Shown here one piece after another: positions 8,066 to 15,763 of a stretch of DNA of 64,000 nt; within the stretch, counting starts at the first letter, position 1; every line of letters starts with the position of its first letter. A program made the translations under genes and the position numbers. This DNA comes from Paractinoplanes aksuensis (GTDB lineage: Bacteria; Actinomycetota; Actinomycetes; Mycobacteriales; Micromonosporaceae): NCBI RefSeq assembly GCF_024137025.1, contig NZ_JAMYJR010000028.1:124001-188000 (forward strand), written 5' to 3'. The notes below the pieces were generated by a model that saw only the letters and a program-made list of their open reading frames with translations, searched no databases and was not told the origin of the DNA.

Positions 8066-8734
8066 ATGGCTCGTGTCGGACAGGATCAGCCCGCCGTCGC
8101 GGAGTCCGGCGAGAAATCCGCTTCTCTCGAGTTGGTCGGTGGCGCGTTCGTCGCCTTGGCCACGCTCCTCGGCGCTCTGGTCGACCTGGAGTCGTCCGGG
8201 AACTCCCGATCGGTCGCCTGGCAGTTGCTGGCGTTCGTGGTCGTTGCCGCCGCTGTGATCGGGCTCCTGTGGAGACGCGGCAAGCTCACGCGAGGTCAGC
8301 TCACCCGGGCGCTCGTTTTTGTGCTGTTCGGTTTCTTGCTCGCCGGCGGGGTGATAGCGGTCAACCTTTGGAAGAGCGAGCACCGTTCGGAGCCCATCAC
8401 GATCTCCAGCGTGGCGATCGACCAGGAAGGGGTGTTGCAGGATGGCGGCGACCTATTTCTCAACCAGCTTCCCAAGGTCGAATGTGAATGTCCGGTCAGT
8501 GGCTCCGCCCTCCGCACCGACGACGTGCTCAAGGCGCACTGTCAAGTGAACGGCGCCTGGATCTACAACGCGGACATCGAACATGAGAAGGCCGTCCGGA
8601 ACGTCGCGTTCTTCAAGTCGAAGCGCTGGTACGGCGCGACCGACGAGGACGGGCGCTCGGGGTACATCTCGGAGGTCAGGGTCGATCAGGATGACCGGGG
8701 CGGCTTGAACCTGCCCGACTGCCGCCGAGGTTGA
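8066..8734 (+). CDS. Hypothetical membrane protein with extracytoplasmic SH3-like tail
   Basis: The 222-residue protein shows three predicted membrane helices in its first 110 residues (LVGGAFVALATLLGALV, LLAFVVVAAAVIGLLW and ALVFVLFGFLLAGGVIAV). A soluble domain of about 110 residues with four cysteines follows. Its end, FFKSKRWYGATDEDGRSGYISEVRV, resembles a bacterial SH3 (SH3b) strand pattern. I chose ATG 8066. A GTG at 7988 in the same frame would add 26 unlikely residues. I do not recognise a named family, and the SH3 reading is tentative. Confidence 0.6.
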   Translation: MARVGQDQPAVAESGEKSASLELVGGAFVALATLLGALVDLESSGNSRSVAWQLLAFVVVAAAVIGLLWRRGKLTRGQLTRALVFVLFGFLLAGGVIAVNLWKSEHRSEPITISSVAIDQEGVLQDGGDLFLNQLPKVECECPVSGSALRTDDVLKAHCQVNGAWIYNADIEHEKAVRNVAFFKSKRWYGATDEDGRSGYISEVRVDQDDRGGLNLPDCRRG

Positions 8735-8831
8735 CCGGCGCTTCATCAGCGCCCGCGTTGCCGGCGGCACCGACACGCCGCCGAGCCGTCGTTGTGGCGC
8801 TGGGCGATACGCCGTGCGCGACGATCACAGC

Positions 8832-9113
8832 ATGACTTCCGGGGTGTGGACCGGTGACGACGAGCGGCACAACGATGCTTGTCACCACCGGTGGGTCAAG
8901 GAACGCCATCGCGTGACCGGCGATCCGGACTACCCCGAGCACTGGTACGACGAGCAGTGCGGCGGATGCGCGTTCTGGATCGCCCTGCACGGCCGGCTCG
9001 GGGCCGACTACGGTGTCTGCTCCAACCCGGTCTCGGCGTTCGACGCCCGCGTGCGTTTCGAGTACGACGGATGCGACGCCTACACGGGACGAACCGACGG
9101 CTCGTTCGGATGA
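8832..9113 (+). CDS. DUF3027 domain small protein
   Basis: This 93-residue cytoplasmic protein has the pattern of DUF3027, an actinobacterial domain of unknown function: HHRWVKERHRVTGDPDYPEHWYDEQCGGCAFWIAL, then GADYGVCSNPVSAFDARVRF, then DGCDAY. Conserved cysteines (CGGC, VCSN, DGC) and His/Trp suggest a metal-binding or structural cysteine cluster. A GTG 18 bp upstream is an alternative start. The next small gene follows within 20 bp in the same direction and may be cotranscribed. Confidence 0.75.
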   Translation: MTSGVWTGDDERHNDACHHRWVKERHRVTGDPDYPEHWYDEQCGGCAFWIALHGRLGADYGVCSNPVSAFDARVRFEYDGCDAYTGRTDGSFG

Positions 9114-9132
9114 TCTCGCGTAGCCTCGGGTG

Positions 9133-9471
9133 ATGGCCGAGTCCGACGTTCTGGATGTTTCCCGGCTGTCGGCGGGGCTCTTCGTCGAGTATCTCGGACT
9201 CACGAAGAGCGGCCCCGACGTCACGATGGTCGGCGCCGGGGATCCACCACCCCTGTGTGATCGGCTGTGGCGCGGGCACCCCGGCGTGATCAGTGAGCCC
9301 ATTCCCCAGCACGTGCTGGTCACCTGGGCCGGGCTCGAGGAGACGGTCTCCAGTTTCCTCATCGGTTTCAGTTGTGATGACCTTGGCCTGTTCCACGGTC
9401 TGGGCGTCATCTCGGCCGAGGAGTACGAGACGCGGCGCGCTCGGGTCCTGGCCGGGCAGGCGCCGGCCTAG
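9133..9471 (+). CDS. Hypothetical protein with SHOCT-like C-terminus
   Basis: The 112-residue soluble protein has no family I can name. Its last 25 residues (LGVISAEEYETRRARVLAG) have the length and spacing of a SHOCT motif, the short C-terminal helix pair often found at the ends of oligomerising bacterial proteins. An in-frame GTG immediately precedes ATG 9133. Codon use is typical of the genome. Its stop overlaps the end of the convergent DUF1989 gene by 4 bp. Confidence 0.6.
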   Translation: MAESDVLDVSRLSAGLFVEYLGLTKSGPDVTMVGAGDPPPLCDRLWRGHPGVISEPIPQHVLVTWAGLEETVSSFLIGFSCDDLGLFHGLGVISAEEYETRRARVLAGQAPA

Positions 9472-10529
9472 GGCCACGCGTTGCCGGCGAAGGCGCCCAG
9501 CCGGTCGATCGCCCAGGACAGGACGATGTCGCGCAGGGCGGCCGCCTCGTCGTCGCCGTACAGGTCGGTGTTGCGGGCCCGGGCGAAGCGGTCGAGGTGT
9601 TCCGCGCTTACTTCGACCGCCACGTCGGCCGGGTGCAGTGGCAGATGTGGGAAAGCCGCCACATAACCCGGATCGCGTTGGAGCGGGCGGGCGCCGGGAT
9701 ACTCGCGCGGGCTCGGCAGGCCGAGAACAACGGACCGGTCGTACGCGGCCCGGGCGCGCTCGGCGTCGGCCGGCCCACCCGGCGTAATCGTCACGCGTAC
9801 CGGTCGTACGCCGAAGTTGCTGCAGTTGGAGAGGTCGTCGCCGCACACGTTGGGGACGGCGAGCACGTCGATCAGGGCCACGAACTCGATGTGATCGCCG
9901 GGGCGGGCCACGTTGCGCAGGATGACCGGTTCGCCGTCGGGGCCGGGGGCGGTGTGCATGAACAGGTTCAGCGACTCGTGCAGGTCCCACGGGTCCAGGC
10001 CGTACTCGCGCTGGGCCTCGTTCTGGATCTCCTGGCAGTTCGTGCGGTCTCGCAGGCCGAAGAACGCGCTGTAGATCAGGCGGCTGCAGAACGGGAACTG
10101 GGTGTCGGTCGTCGCCGTGCCGCCGGTGATCGCCATGATCGGGCGTTCCCACGGCGCGTTCGACCACAGCACGTCGCCCGGTCCCGGGTGCAGGCCCTGC
10201 ATTCCCCGCGTACGGCCGACGTGCAGCCGTTCGCGGCCGTCCGCACGGTTGAAGACGTTGAGGTCGACGCACTGGTGCCCCTCGATCTGCTCGATCCGCA
10301 GCACCTGGCCCGCCGCCACCTCGAACGCCTTCCCGGTGCCCGGCTGAAGAATTTCCCCCGTACGGTCGGATGGCCCGGAAGTTGGGGCCGGAGTGGCCCG
10401 GTTCTCATGGACGGACGCGTCTGCCAGCGCGGCGCGCACGAGGTCGCCGACGTCGCCCAGGTGGGCGTCCCGGTCGGCCACCGTCCGCAGGAAGTCGTGC
10501 TGCTGGTGGTTGAGTCGCAGCGTGATCAC
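9468..10529 (-). CDS. DUF1989 (urea carboxylase-associated) family protein
   Basis: The 353-residue protein carries a DUF1989 domain over most of its length. Landmarks are GQVLRIEQIEGHQCVDLNVFN, RGMQGLHPGPGDVLWSN, FGLRDRTNCQEIQN and NLFMHTAP. Members lie next to urea carboxylase or amino-acid and purine uptake genes, and some are proposed to act on ureido or carbamoyl compounds. The enzymatic role is not settled. GTG 10529 overlaps the TGA of the upstream permease by 4 bp, so the two are translationally coupled. The pair therefore suggests catabolism of an imported nucleobase, which is an inference from context. Confidence 0.8.
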   Translation of the reverse strand: MITLRLNHQQHDFLRTVADRDAHLGDVGDLVRAALADASVHENRATPAPTSGPSDRTGEILQPGTGKAFEVAAGQVLRIEQIEGHQCVDLNVFNRADGRERLHVGRTRGMQGLHPGPGDVLWSNAPWERPIMAITGGTATTDTQFPFCSRLIYSAFFGLRDRTNCQEIQNEAQREYGLDPWDLHESLNLFMHTAPGPDGEPVILRNVARPGDHIEFVALIDVLAVPNVCGDDLSNCSNFGVRPVRVTITPGGPADAERARAAYDRSVVLGLPSPREYPGARPLQRDPGYVAAFPHLPLHPADVAVEVSAEHLDRFARARNTDLYGDDEAAALRDIVLSWAIDRLGAFAGNAWP

Positions 10530-11860
10530 CGGCGCTCCAGCCACGGGCGCAGGCCGTAGTTGACGGCGGCGTTGAGCACGATGAGCAGCACCGCGCCGAA
10601 CATCATCGGGGTCGTGACCAGGGCCCGCACCCAGTCCGGCATGGTCGCCACGAACGCCTCGGGCAGCCACTGACCGCCCAGGGCCAGGATGAACGCGGTG
10701 CCGGCCACGGTCAGGTTGAGCTCGTCCCACCGCACGGTGCTCATCATCTGCACGCCGCTCATCGCGATGATCCCGAACAGCACCGTGGACGCGGCGGCCA
10801 GCACCGCCCCGGGCAGGCCAGCCACGAAGGCGCTGAACACGGGCAGGAAGGCCAGGGCGATGGCGATGACCCCGGCCGCCATGGTGACGAACCGGCTGCC
10901 GACCCGGGTGACCCGGACAATGCCCGCGTTCTCCGGGTAGGACGCGGTGCCGAGACCGCCGAACAGGGCGCCGGCGACCGACCCGGCGTACTCGGTGAAA
11001 AGGCCGCGGTTGATGCGCTCGCGGGTCAGTTCGGTGCCGCCCCAGCGCGAGACGAGCGTGTACATGCCGACCGCCTCGGCGCTCGACTCGAGGAAGGCCA
11101 GCAGCATCAGCAGGACAGCCGGCCAGGCCACAGCGAACCCGAACGGCAGCAGCGACGGCGGCCCGACGAACGCGACCCCGGAGAAGTCGGGCAGGCTCCA
11201 CAGGCCGGTCACGGCGGCCAGCACCGAGCCGACCAGCATGCCGATGAGGACGGCGGCCCGCCGGATCAGCGTCGTTCCGCCGAGCAGCAGACAGGCCACC
11301 ACCGTGAGCAGGGTGGCCAGGCCGACCCAGAAGAGGTCCCAGCCGTACCCGGGCCGGCCCTCGGCCCCGAACCAGCCGGGCAGTCCCAGGGTGGCCAGCT
11401 GGGCCCCGATGATCAGGCAGATCGTGCCGTAGACCAGCGGGTCGGTCGCGAAGCGCAGAAAATGGATCAGCACTCCGAGCCGGCCGATCGGGATCGTGAG
11501 CAGCATGAAGATCAGCCCGGCCACGATCATCGACCCGAACGCGGCGTCGAGACCGTAGGCGGCGCCGGCCGCGAGCACGGCCGCGAAGAAGGCGGCGGTC
11601 GGGCCCTGCACGATGGGCAGCCGCACGATCCGGCTCGACTGCAGCACGGTGACGACCCCGGCCAGCAGGAACGAGGCCTGGATCATGGCGGTGACGTCGC
11701 CGGTGGCGAGGCCGAGGGTGATGCCGATCAGCACCGGGAAGACCCAGATGGCGGACAGGGTCAGCAGGTGCTGAACGGCGAAGAGCAGCAGTTTGGGCGG
11801 CTGGACGCGCTCATCGAACCCGACGTCCAGCACTGTCTGGCGATCCGTTTCGACATCCAC
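10526..11860 (-). CDS. NCS2 family uracil/xanthine permease
   Basis: This 444-residue carrier of the nucleobase-cation symporter-2 family has about 12-14 helices. FLESSAEAVGMYTLVSRWGG contains the conserved helix-8 Glu that binds the base. GSVAGALFGGLGTASYPENAGIVRVTRVGSR is the helix-10 signature, where family members have GxxxTxxxENxG or similar. It takes up uracil, xanthine or urate with protons. It starts at GTG 11860 and overlaps the DUF1989 gene downstream by 4 bp, forming a two-gene operon. The specific base is not decided by sequence. Confidence 0.88.
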   Translation of the reverse strand: MDVETDRQTVLDVGFDERVQPPKLLLFAVQHLLTLSAIWVFPVLIGITLGLATGDVTAMIQASFLLAGVVTVLQSSRIVRLPIVQGPTAAFFAAVLAAGAAYGLDAAFGSMIVAGLIFMLLTIPIGRLGVLIHFLRFATDPLVYGTICLIIGAQLATLGLPGWFGAEGRPGYGWDLFWVGLATLLTVVACLLLGGTTLIRRAAVLIGMLVGSVLAAVTGLWSLPDFSGVAFVGPPSLLPFGFAVAWPAVLLMLLAFLESSAEAVGMYTLVSRWGGTELTRERINRGLFTEYAGSVAGALFGGLGTASYPENAGIVRVTRVGSRFVTMAAGVIAIALAFLPVFSAFVAGLPGAVLAAASTVLFGIIAMSGVQMMSTVRWDELNLTVAGTAFILALGGQWLPEAFVATMPDWVRALVTTPMMFGAVLLIVLNAAVNYGLRPWLERR

Positions 11861-11896
11861 AACCTTGGATGCTACGGCGTCCGGCTCCTATGTGGA

Positions 11897-12688
11897 TCAG
11901 ACGATTTCGCCGTCGATCACCTGATCGTCGGTGACCGGGGGCTTCGGCTTGGTGAGATCCAGGCTCGCGAGGTGCGTCCTGAGCCGGTTGGCCATCGGCA
12001 GGAAGGTGGCCAGGGTGAGCCCGCCCGACACGACCGCCCCGATGAGGGGGATCGCCTTCGAGACCGTCTTGGCGAACGTCTGCTTGGTCATCCGCACGCT
12101 GAGATAGGCGGCGACCTTCTTGACGACCGGGTAGATCACGCCCTGGGTGAGCGCCTTCTGCGGCAGCTTCCGGGCCACCGTCTTGGACAGTTCGGCGGCC
12201 ACCTTTCCCACGGCGGCGTTGGCCGACTGGGTCCCGAACATCACGCCGACGAAAAGGGTCAGCATGCCCTTGGTCGCGTCGTCGAGTTCGTCGCCGTCGT
12301 CGGACAACAGATCGGGCCAGCTGTACAAATAGGCGAGCTTCTGGGCGATGCGCAACATGTGACCGAAGTATTGGGCCATGTCGGCCGGCACGGTGGCCGG
12401 CAGAAAAAGCAGGCCGGGAATTCCGGCCGCGGCCGACAGGGCGCTGACCTTGGCCGTCTCGTACCGGATCGACTCGTTGGCCACCCGATCGAGCACGTCG
12501 AGCGGAATGTTGGCGACGGCGGGAGAGTGGTCGACGGCCCGCCGAATGTCATCCTCGGTGCAATACCGGCTGAGCGCGCTTCGCAGGTAGGCGGCCCGGT
12601 CGATGCGAACGCCGGGCAATTTGGCCGCGCCCACCAACAGGGCGGTGAAATACGATTCCGGATTCTCGGCCAATTCTTTCTCGCTCAC
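11897..12688 (-). CDS. EcsC-like hypothetical protein
   Basis: The protein of about 263 residues is rich in amphipathic helices: AAGIPGLLFLPATVPADMAQYFGHMLRIAQKLAYLYSWPDL, then a KGMLTLFVGVMFG segment and, near the end, AIPLIGAVVSGGLTLATFLPMA. This arrangement resembles EcsC-family proteins, which associate with membranes and have no defined activity. The start is uncertain: GTG 12688 gives a natural N-terminus (SEKELAENPESYF), while an in-frame ATG at 12721 adds 11 residues. The gene stands alone. Confidence 0.6.
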   Translation of the reverse strand: MSEKELAENPESYFTALLVGAAKLPGVRIDRAAYLRSALSRYCTEDDIRRAVDHSPAVANIPLDVLDRVANESIRYETAKVSALSAAAGIPGLLFLPATVPADMAQYFGHMLRIAQKLAYLYSWPDLLSDDGDELDDATKGMLTLFVGVMFGTQSANAAVGKVAAELSKTVARKLPQKALTQGVIYPVVKKVAAYLSVRMTKQTFAKTVSKAIPLIGAVVSGGLTLATFLPMANRLRTHLASLDLTKPKPPVTDDQVIDGEIV

Positions 12689-12864
12689 GGGCAAGAACGT
12701 ACAGCACACCGCGAGCTTCATCCAGTTCCCGGCACGCGGCCGTGAAGAGTGATCGGTATGGCGGAACCCGGAGTGGGCAGCGCATTCGGTGCATCTCGTG
12801 TCGTTGCTGGGCTTTCGGGGTCGTCGGCCCCGGTCCGGTCGTGCCGGATTCACCGGCGGCCTCG

Positions 12865-13275
12865 ATGCTCGTGGCCTCGTACAATATGGCCATGTGGGGC
12901 ATGGTGGGTGAATTCGTGAGTAGTGCCGTAGGTGGGTTCATCGGCGGCCTTGCTCGCGGCGGAGCCCATTCAGGGCCATGGGTGCCGGCGGCGTTGAAAG
13001 ACCACTCGAGGCGTGGGCTGGGCAAGCGTTGGCGGCATGGATACATCCACCGCGGCGCTCATGGTCTGGAATGGGTTCCATCCCGTCTGCGATCCCTTCG
13101 CCCGGTGCCCGTGGACTTGTCGAGCATTGATGTCTTGGAGCGCAGGAATTCGAGGCCGTGGGAGTGGCTCTTCATCAGCGGTGAAGAAGTCGTAAGATGT
13201 CGGAACAGTCGCGGTGAGATCCTTCTCTCGCTTGATGGTGAAGGCGTGTCACTGGTCGCGGATCGCCAAGGATGA
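12865..13275 (+). CDS. Hypothetical protein, possibly DUF2550-like
   Basis: The roughly 136-residue reading frame has a short hydrophobic start (MWGMVGEFVSSAVGGFIGGL) and then a basic beta-rich part, RWRHGYIHRGAHGLEWVPSRLRSLRPVPVDLSSIDVLERR. That order loosely matches DUF2550 proteins of actinobacteria (RWxxGxxR...LEWYRxxSLRxRP...RR). TACAAT at 12880 is a possible -10 element. Starts at 12865, 12892 or 12901 are all plausible. Base composition is slightly lower in GC than neighbouring genes. Confidence is moderate. Confidence 0.5.
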   Translation: MLVASYNMAMWGMVGEFVSSAVGGFIGGLARGGAHSGPWVPAALKDHSRRGLGKRWRHGYIHRGAHGLEWVPSRLRSLRPVPVDLSSIDVLERRNSRPWEWLFISGEEVVRCRNSRGEILLSLDGEGVSLVADRQG

Positions 13276-13292
13276 ACTCGGCCGCGCCGATG

Positions 13293-13418
13293 TCAAAGCG
13301 TGCCTCGGGGCAGGCCGAGGAAGTGCTCGAAGCCGGAGCAGGCCAGGTCGTGGCCGTCGCCGACCCGGCAGACGCCCGGGTCGGGACGGAAGCCCGGGAT
13401 GATCGGTCGGCCCGTCAG
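13293..13418 (-). pseudogene. 5' stump of a GH43 beta-xylosidase/arabinofuranosidase gene
   Basis: About 40 codons beginning at the esterase stop read IIPGFRPDPGVCRVGDG, then LACSGFEHFLGLP. This matches the N-terminus of GH43 xylosidases (PGFxPDPSxCRVGDDYYLAxSSFEYFPGVP), including the catalytic-base Asp of PDP. The frame stops soon after, so nearly all of a gene of more than 1.4 kb is gone. CTGA couples it to the CE7 gene, so esterase and xylosidase were once one operon. Confidence 0.7.
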
Positions 13419-14374
13419 AGCCGGCTCCGCAGGAAGGCCAGCGCGCGTTCCTCGTCGAGGATGCCGCCGCCCTCGTGGCCGTTGAACTCCCAGACCTCGA
13501 TCTCTTTCTCGCCGCCGTACTCGTGGAACGCGCCGAACACCGTGGAGGGCGGGCACACGGTGTCGCGCAGCGCGGCCGAGAACAGGGCGGGTGCGGTCGC
13601 GCGGGCGGCGAAGTTGACGCCGTCGAAATAGGCCAGGGTGCGGCGTACCGGGTCGACCTCGGTGCGGTGCACGACCAGGTAGTCGATGATTTCCTTGTAC
13701 GGGTACGACTCCGTCACCGCCAGCGCGCGCGGGAAGTCGCACAGGAACGGCACGAACGCCACGGCCGCGGCCAGGTCGGAGCGCAGCCCGGCCACCGCGA
13801 GCGCGTTGCCGCCGCCCTGGCTGCCGCCGAGCACGGCGATCCGGTTGTTGTCGACCACGTCGAGGCTGCGCGCGGCGTCGACCGCCCGCACCGCGTCGGT
13901 GAACATCCGCCGGTAGTAGTAGGTGGCCGGGTCGAGGATGCCGCGGGTCATGACGCCCGGCACCTGCGGCTGCGACGGCGCCTCGTCGGGGGTGGCGCCC
14001 AGGCTCCAGCCCGAGCCCTGGCCCCGCGTGTCCATCTGCAGGTGGGCGAAGCCGGCCGAGGCCCACAGCAGGTTCTCCAGGGCGTGGCCGCGACCGCCGC
14101 CGTACCCGACGTACTGCACCACGGCGGGCAGCGGGCCGGTGGCGTGGGCGGGCACCCGCAGCCAGGCCCGGACGTCCTGGCCGGCAAAGCCCCGGAACGT
14201 CACGTCGTACACGGAAATGGTTTCGAGGTTGGTCTCGACCTGGTTCAGGCGTACGCCGATGTCGTGCCGGGCCGCCTCGGCCAGGGTCCCGGCCCAGAAG
14301 TCGTCGAAGCCGTCGGGGGCGGTCTGCGTGCTGCGATAGGTGGCGAGCTGGTCGCGGGAGAGGTCGGTCAGCAA
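13415..14374 (-). CDS. CE7 family acetyl-xylan esterase / cephalosporin C deacetylase
   Basis: The 319-residue alpha/beta-hydrolase removes acetyl groups from xylo-oligosaccharides and related esters, typically in the cytoplasm. It has the CE7 hallmarks RGQGS (MDTRGQGSGWS), nucleophile S185 in GGSQGG, an Asp in LRDTVCPP and the catalytic His in NGHEGG. The length equals the family norm. Translation most likely starts at TTG 14374, because AAGGAA lies 6 nt upstream and no ATG or GTG fits the homologous N-terminus. The stump of a GH43 gene follows immediately, which supports a xylan role. It is divergent from the PadR gene. Confidence 0.88.
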   Translation of the reverse strand: MLTDLSRDQLATYRSTQTAPDGFDDFWAGTLAEAARHDIGVRLNQVETNLETISVYDVTFRGFAGQDVRAWLRVPAHATGPLPAVVQYVGYGGGRGHALENLLWASAGFAHLQMDTRGQGSGWSLGATPDEAPSQPQVPGVMTRGILDPATYYYRRMFTDAVRAVDAARSLDVVDNNRIAVLGGSQGGGNALAVAGLRSDLAAAVAFVPFLCDFPRALAVTESYPYKEIIDYLVVHRTEVDPVRRTLAYFDGVNFAARATAPALFSAALRDTVCPPSTVFGAFHEYGGEKEIEVWEFNGHEGGGILDEERALAFLRSRL

Positions 14375-14454
14375 GGCTCGTTCCTTCGTCGAGGTGGTGC
14401 GCCGTCGAACACGATCTTGGCACGGCGGGCGGCCCTCTGGCGTCGAGCATACTC

Positions 14455-14466
14455 GGTATGCATACC
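14455..14466. promoter_or_regulatory. Probable PadR operator
   Basis: GGTATGCATACC is a perfect 12-bp palindrome, with outer TAC/GTA arms extending it, 8 bp before the PadR start codon. PadR-family regulators bind such short A/T-cored palindromes at their own promoters, so autoregulation of the padR-ABC operon is likely. Confidence 0.65.
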
Positions 14467-14474
14467 ATGTAGGC

Positions 14475-15047
14475 ATGTCCATTCGTCACGGCTTGCTGGC
14501 TCTGCTCGAGCGGGGTCCGATGCACGGCTATCAGCTGAGGGCGGCGTTCGAGGCGAGCGTCGGCGGCACCTGGGCCCTCAACATCGGGCAGGTCTACACC
14601 ACGCTGTCGCGCCTCGAACGCGACGATTTCGTGCGTCCCCGGCCCGAGGGCGAGGGCGGGCAACGGCCGTACGAAATAACCGAAAGCGGACGGGCCGAGC
14701 TCAGCCGATGGTTCAGCACGCCGCTCGAACGCACCGACCGGCCGCGTGACGAGCTGGCGATCAAGCTGGCGCTGGCCATGACCACGCCGGGGGTCGACGT
14801 GACCGCCGTCGTGCAGAGCCAGCGCACGGCGGGCGTCCGGGCGCTGCAGGAGTACACGCGGCTCAAGACCCGGCCGAGCGACCAGGACGACCTGTCGTGG
14901 CGGCTGGTGCTCGACTCGCTGATCTTCCAGTGCGAGGCCGAGATCCGCTGGCTCGACCACTGCGAGACGACGATCCTGCGCCATCGGCCCGGCCCGGTCG
15001 CCCCGGCCGGCGCGCCGGTCGAGGAGCGCGAGAGGAACAGGCGATGA
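14475..15047 (+). CDS. PadR family transcriptional regulator
   Basis: The 190-residue regulator opens with SIRHGLLALLERGPMHGYQLRAAFE, the PadR winged-helix start, followed by VYTTLSRLERDDFVR and a wing QRPYEITESGRAEL. A C-terminal helical domain of the Vir type (about residues 95-175) should mediate dimerisation. It heads an operon with an ABC ATPase (ATGA overlap) and an FtsX-like permease. In this arrangement PadR usually represses an exporter until a drug, peptide or cell-envelope stress is sensed. The operator GGTATGCATACC lies just upstream. Confidence 0.92.
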   Translation: MSIRHGLLALLERGPMHGYQLRAAFEASVGGTWALNIGQVYTTLSRLERDDFVRPRPEGEGGQRPYEITESGRAELSRWFSTPLERTDRPRDELAIKLALAMTTPGVDVTAVVQSQRTAGVRALQEYTRLKTRPSDQDDLSWRLVLDSLIFQCEAEIRWLDHCETTILRHRPGPVAPAGAPVEERERNRR

Positions 15048-15763
15048 GCAGCGTGCTGGAACTACGCGATGTGCACCGCACGCACGGCCGTGGCCCGACC
15101 GCCGTCCACGCCTTGCGGGGTGTGACCCTGCGGGTGCGGCCGGGGGAGCTGGTGGCGATCATGGGCCCGTCCGGTTCCGGCAAGTCGACGCTGCTCAACC
15201 TGGCCGGCGGGCTGGACGGGCCGAGCCAGGGCGAGGTGCTGGTCGAGGGCCGCTCGCTCGACGATCTGAGCCTGCGCGAGCTGGCCGCGGTGCGGCGGCG
15301 GACCGTCGGGTACGTCTTCCAGGACTTCAACCTGCTGCCCAGCCTGACCGCCGCCGAGAACGTGGCGCTGCCGCTGGAGCTCGACGGCGTGAGCGTGCGC
15401 CGGGCCCGGCGGGCGGCCCTGGGCGCACTGTCCGAAGTGGGCGTGACCGATCTCGCGGGCCGGTTCCCGGACGAGATGTCGGGCGGTCAGCAGCAGCGCG
15501 TGGCCATCGCGCGGGCCCTGGTCGGCGAGCGGCGGCTGGTGCTGGCCGACGAGCCCACCGGCGCGCTGGACTCCGGAACCGGCGAGGCGGTGCTGCGGGT
15601 GCTGCGCGAGCGGGTCGACGCGGGCGCGGCCGGGCTGCTGGTCACGCACGAGGCGCGGCACGCGGGCTGGGCCGACCGGGTGATCTTCCTGCGGGACGGC
15701 GTGGTCGTCGACTCGTCCGGACCGCTCGACTCCGTCGACGACCTGTTGGAGCACCGCTCGTGA
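15044..15763 (+). CDS. ABC transporter ATP-binding protein (MacB/LolD type)
   Basis: The 239-residue ATPase has all key motifs: Walker A GPSGSGKST, Q-loop VFQDFNLLPSLTAAENV, signature MSGGQQQR, Walker B RLVLADEPTGALD and H-loop LLVTHEARHA. Type VII (MacB-like) ATPases power FtsX-fold permeases that transmit force across the membrane rather than moving substrate through a channel. It overlaps the PadR gene before it (ATGA) and the permease gene after it (GTGA) by 4 bp each, so all three are coupled. Confidence 0.95.
   Translation: MSSVLELRDVHRTHGRGPTAVHALRGVTLRVRPGELVAIMGPSGSGKSTLLNLAGGLDGPSQGEVLVEGRSLDDLSLRELAAVRRRTVGYVFQDFNLLPSLTAAENVALPLELDGVSVRRARRAALGALSEVGVTDLAGRFPDEMSGGQQQRVAIARALVGERRLVLADEPTGALDSGTGEAVLRVLRERVDAGAAGLLVTHEARHAGWADRVIFLRDGVVVDSSGPLDSVDDLLEHRS

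Noticed and set aside
10530..11201. Upstream extension of the DUF1989 frame by over 220 codons
   Set aside because: The extension lies antiparallel in register within the permease gene and lacks domain features. The GTGA overlap fixes the start at 10529.
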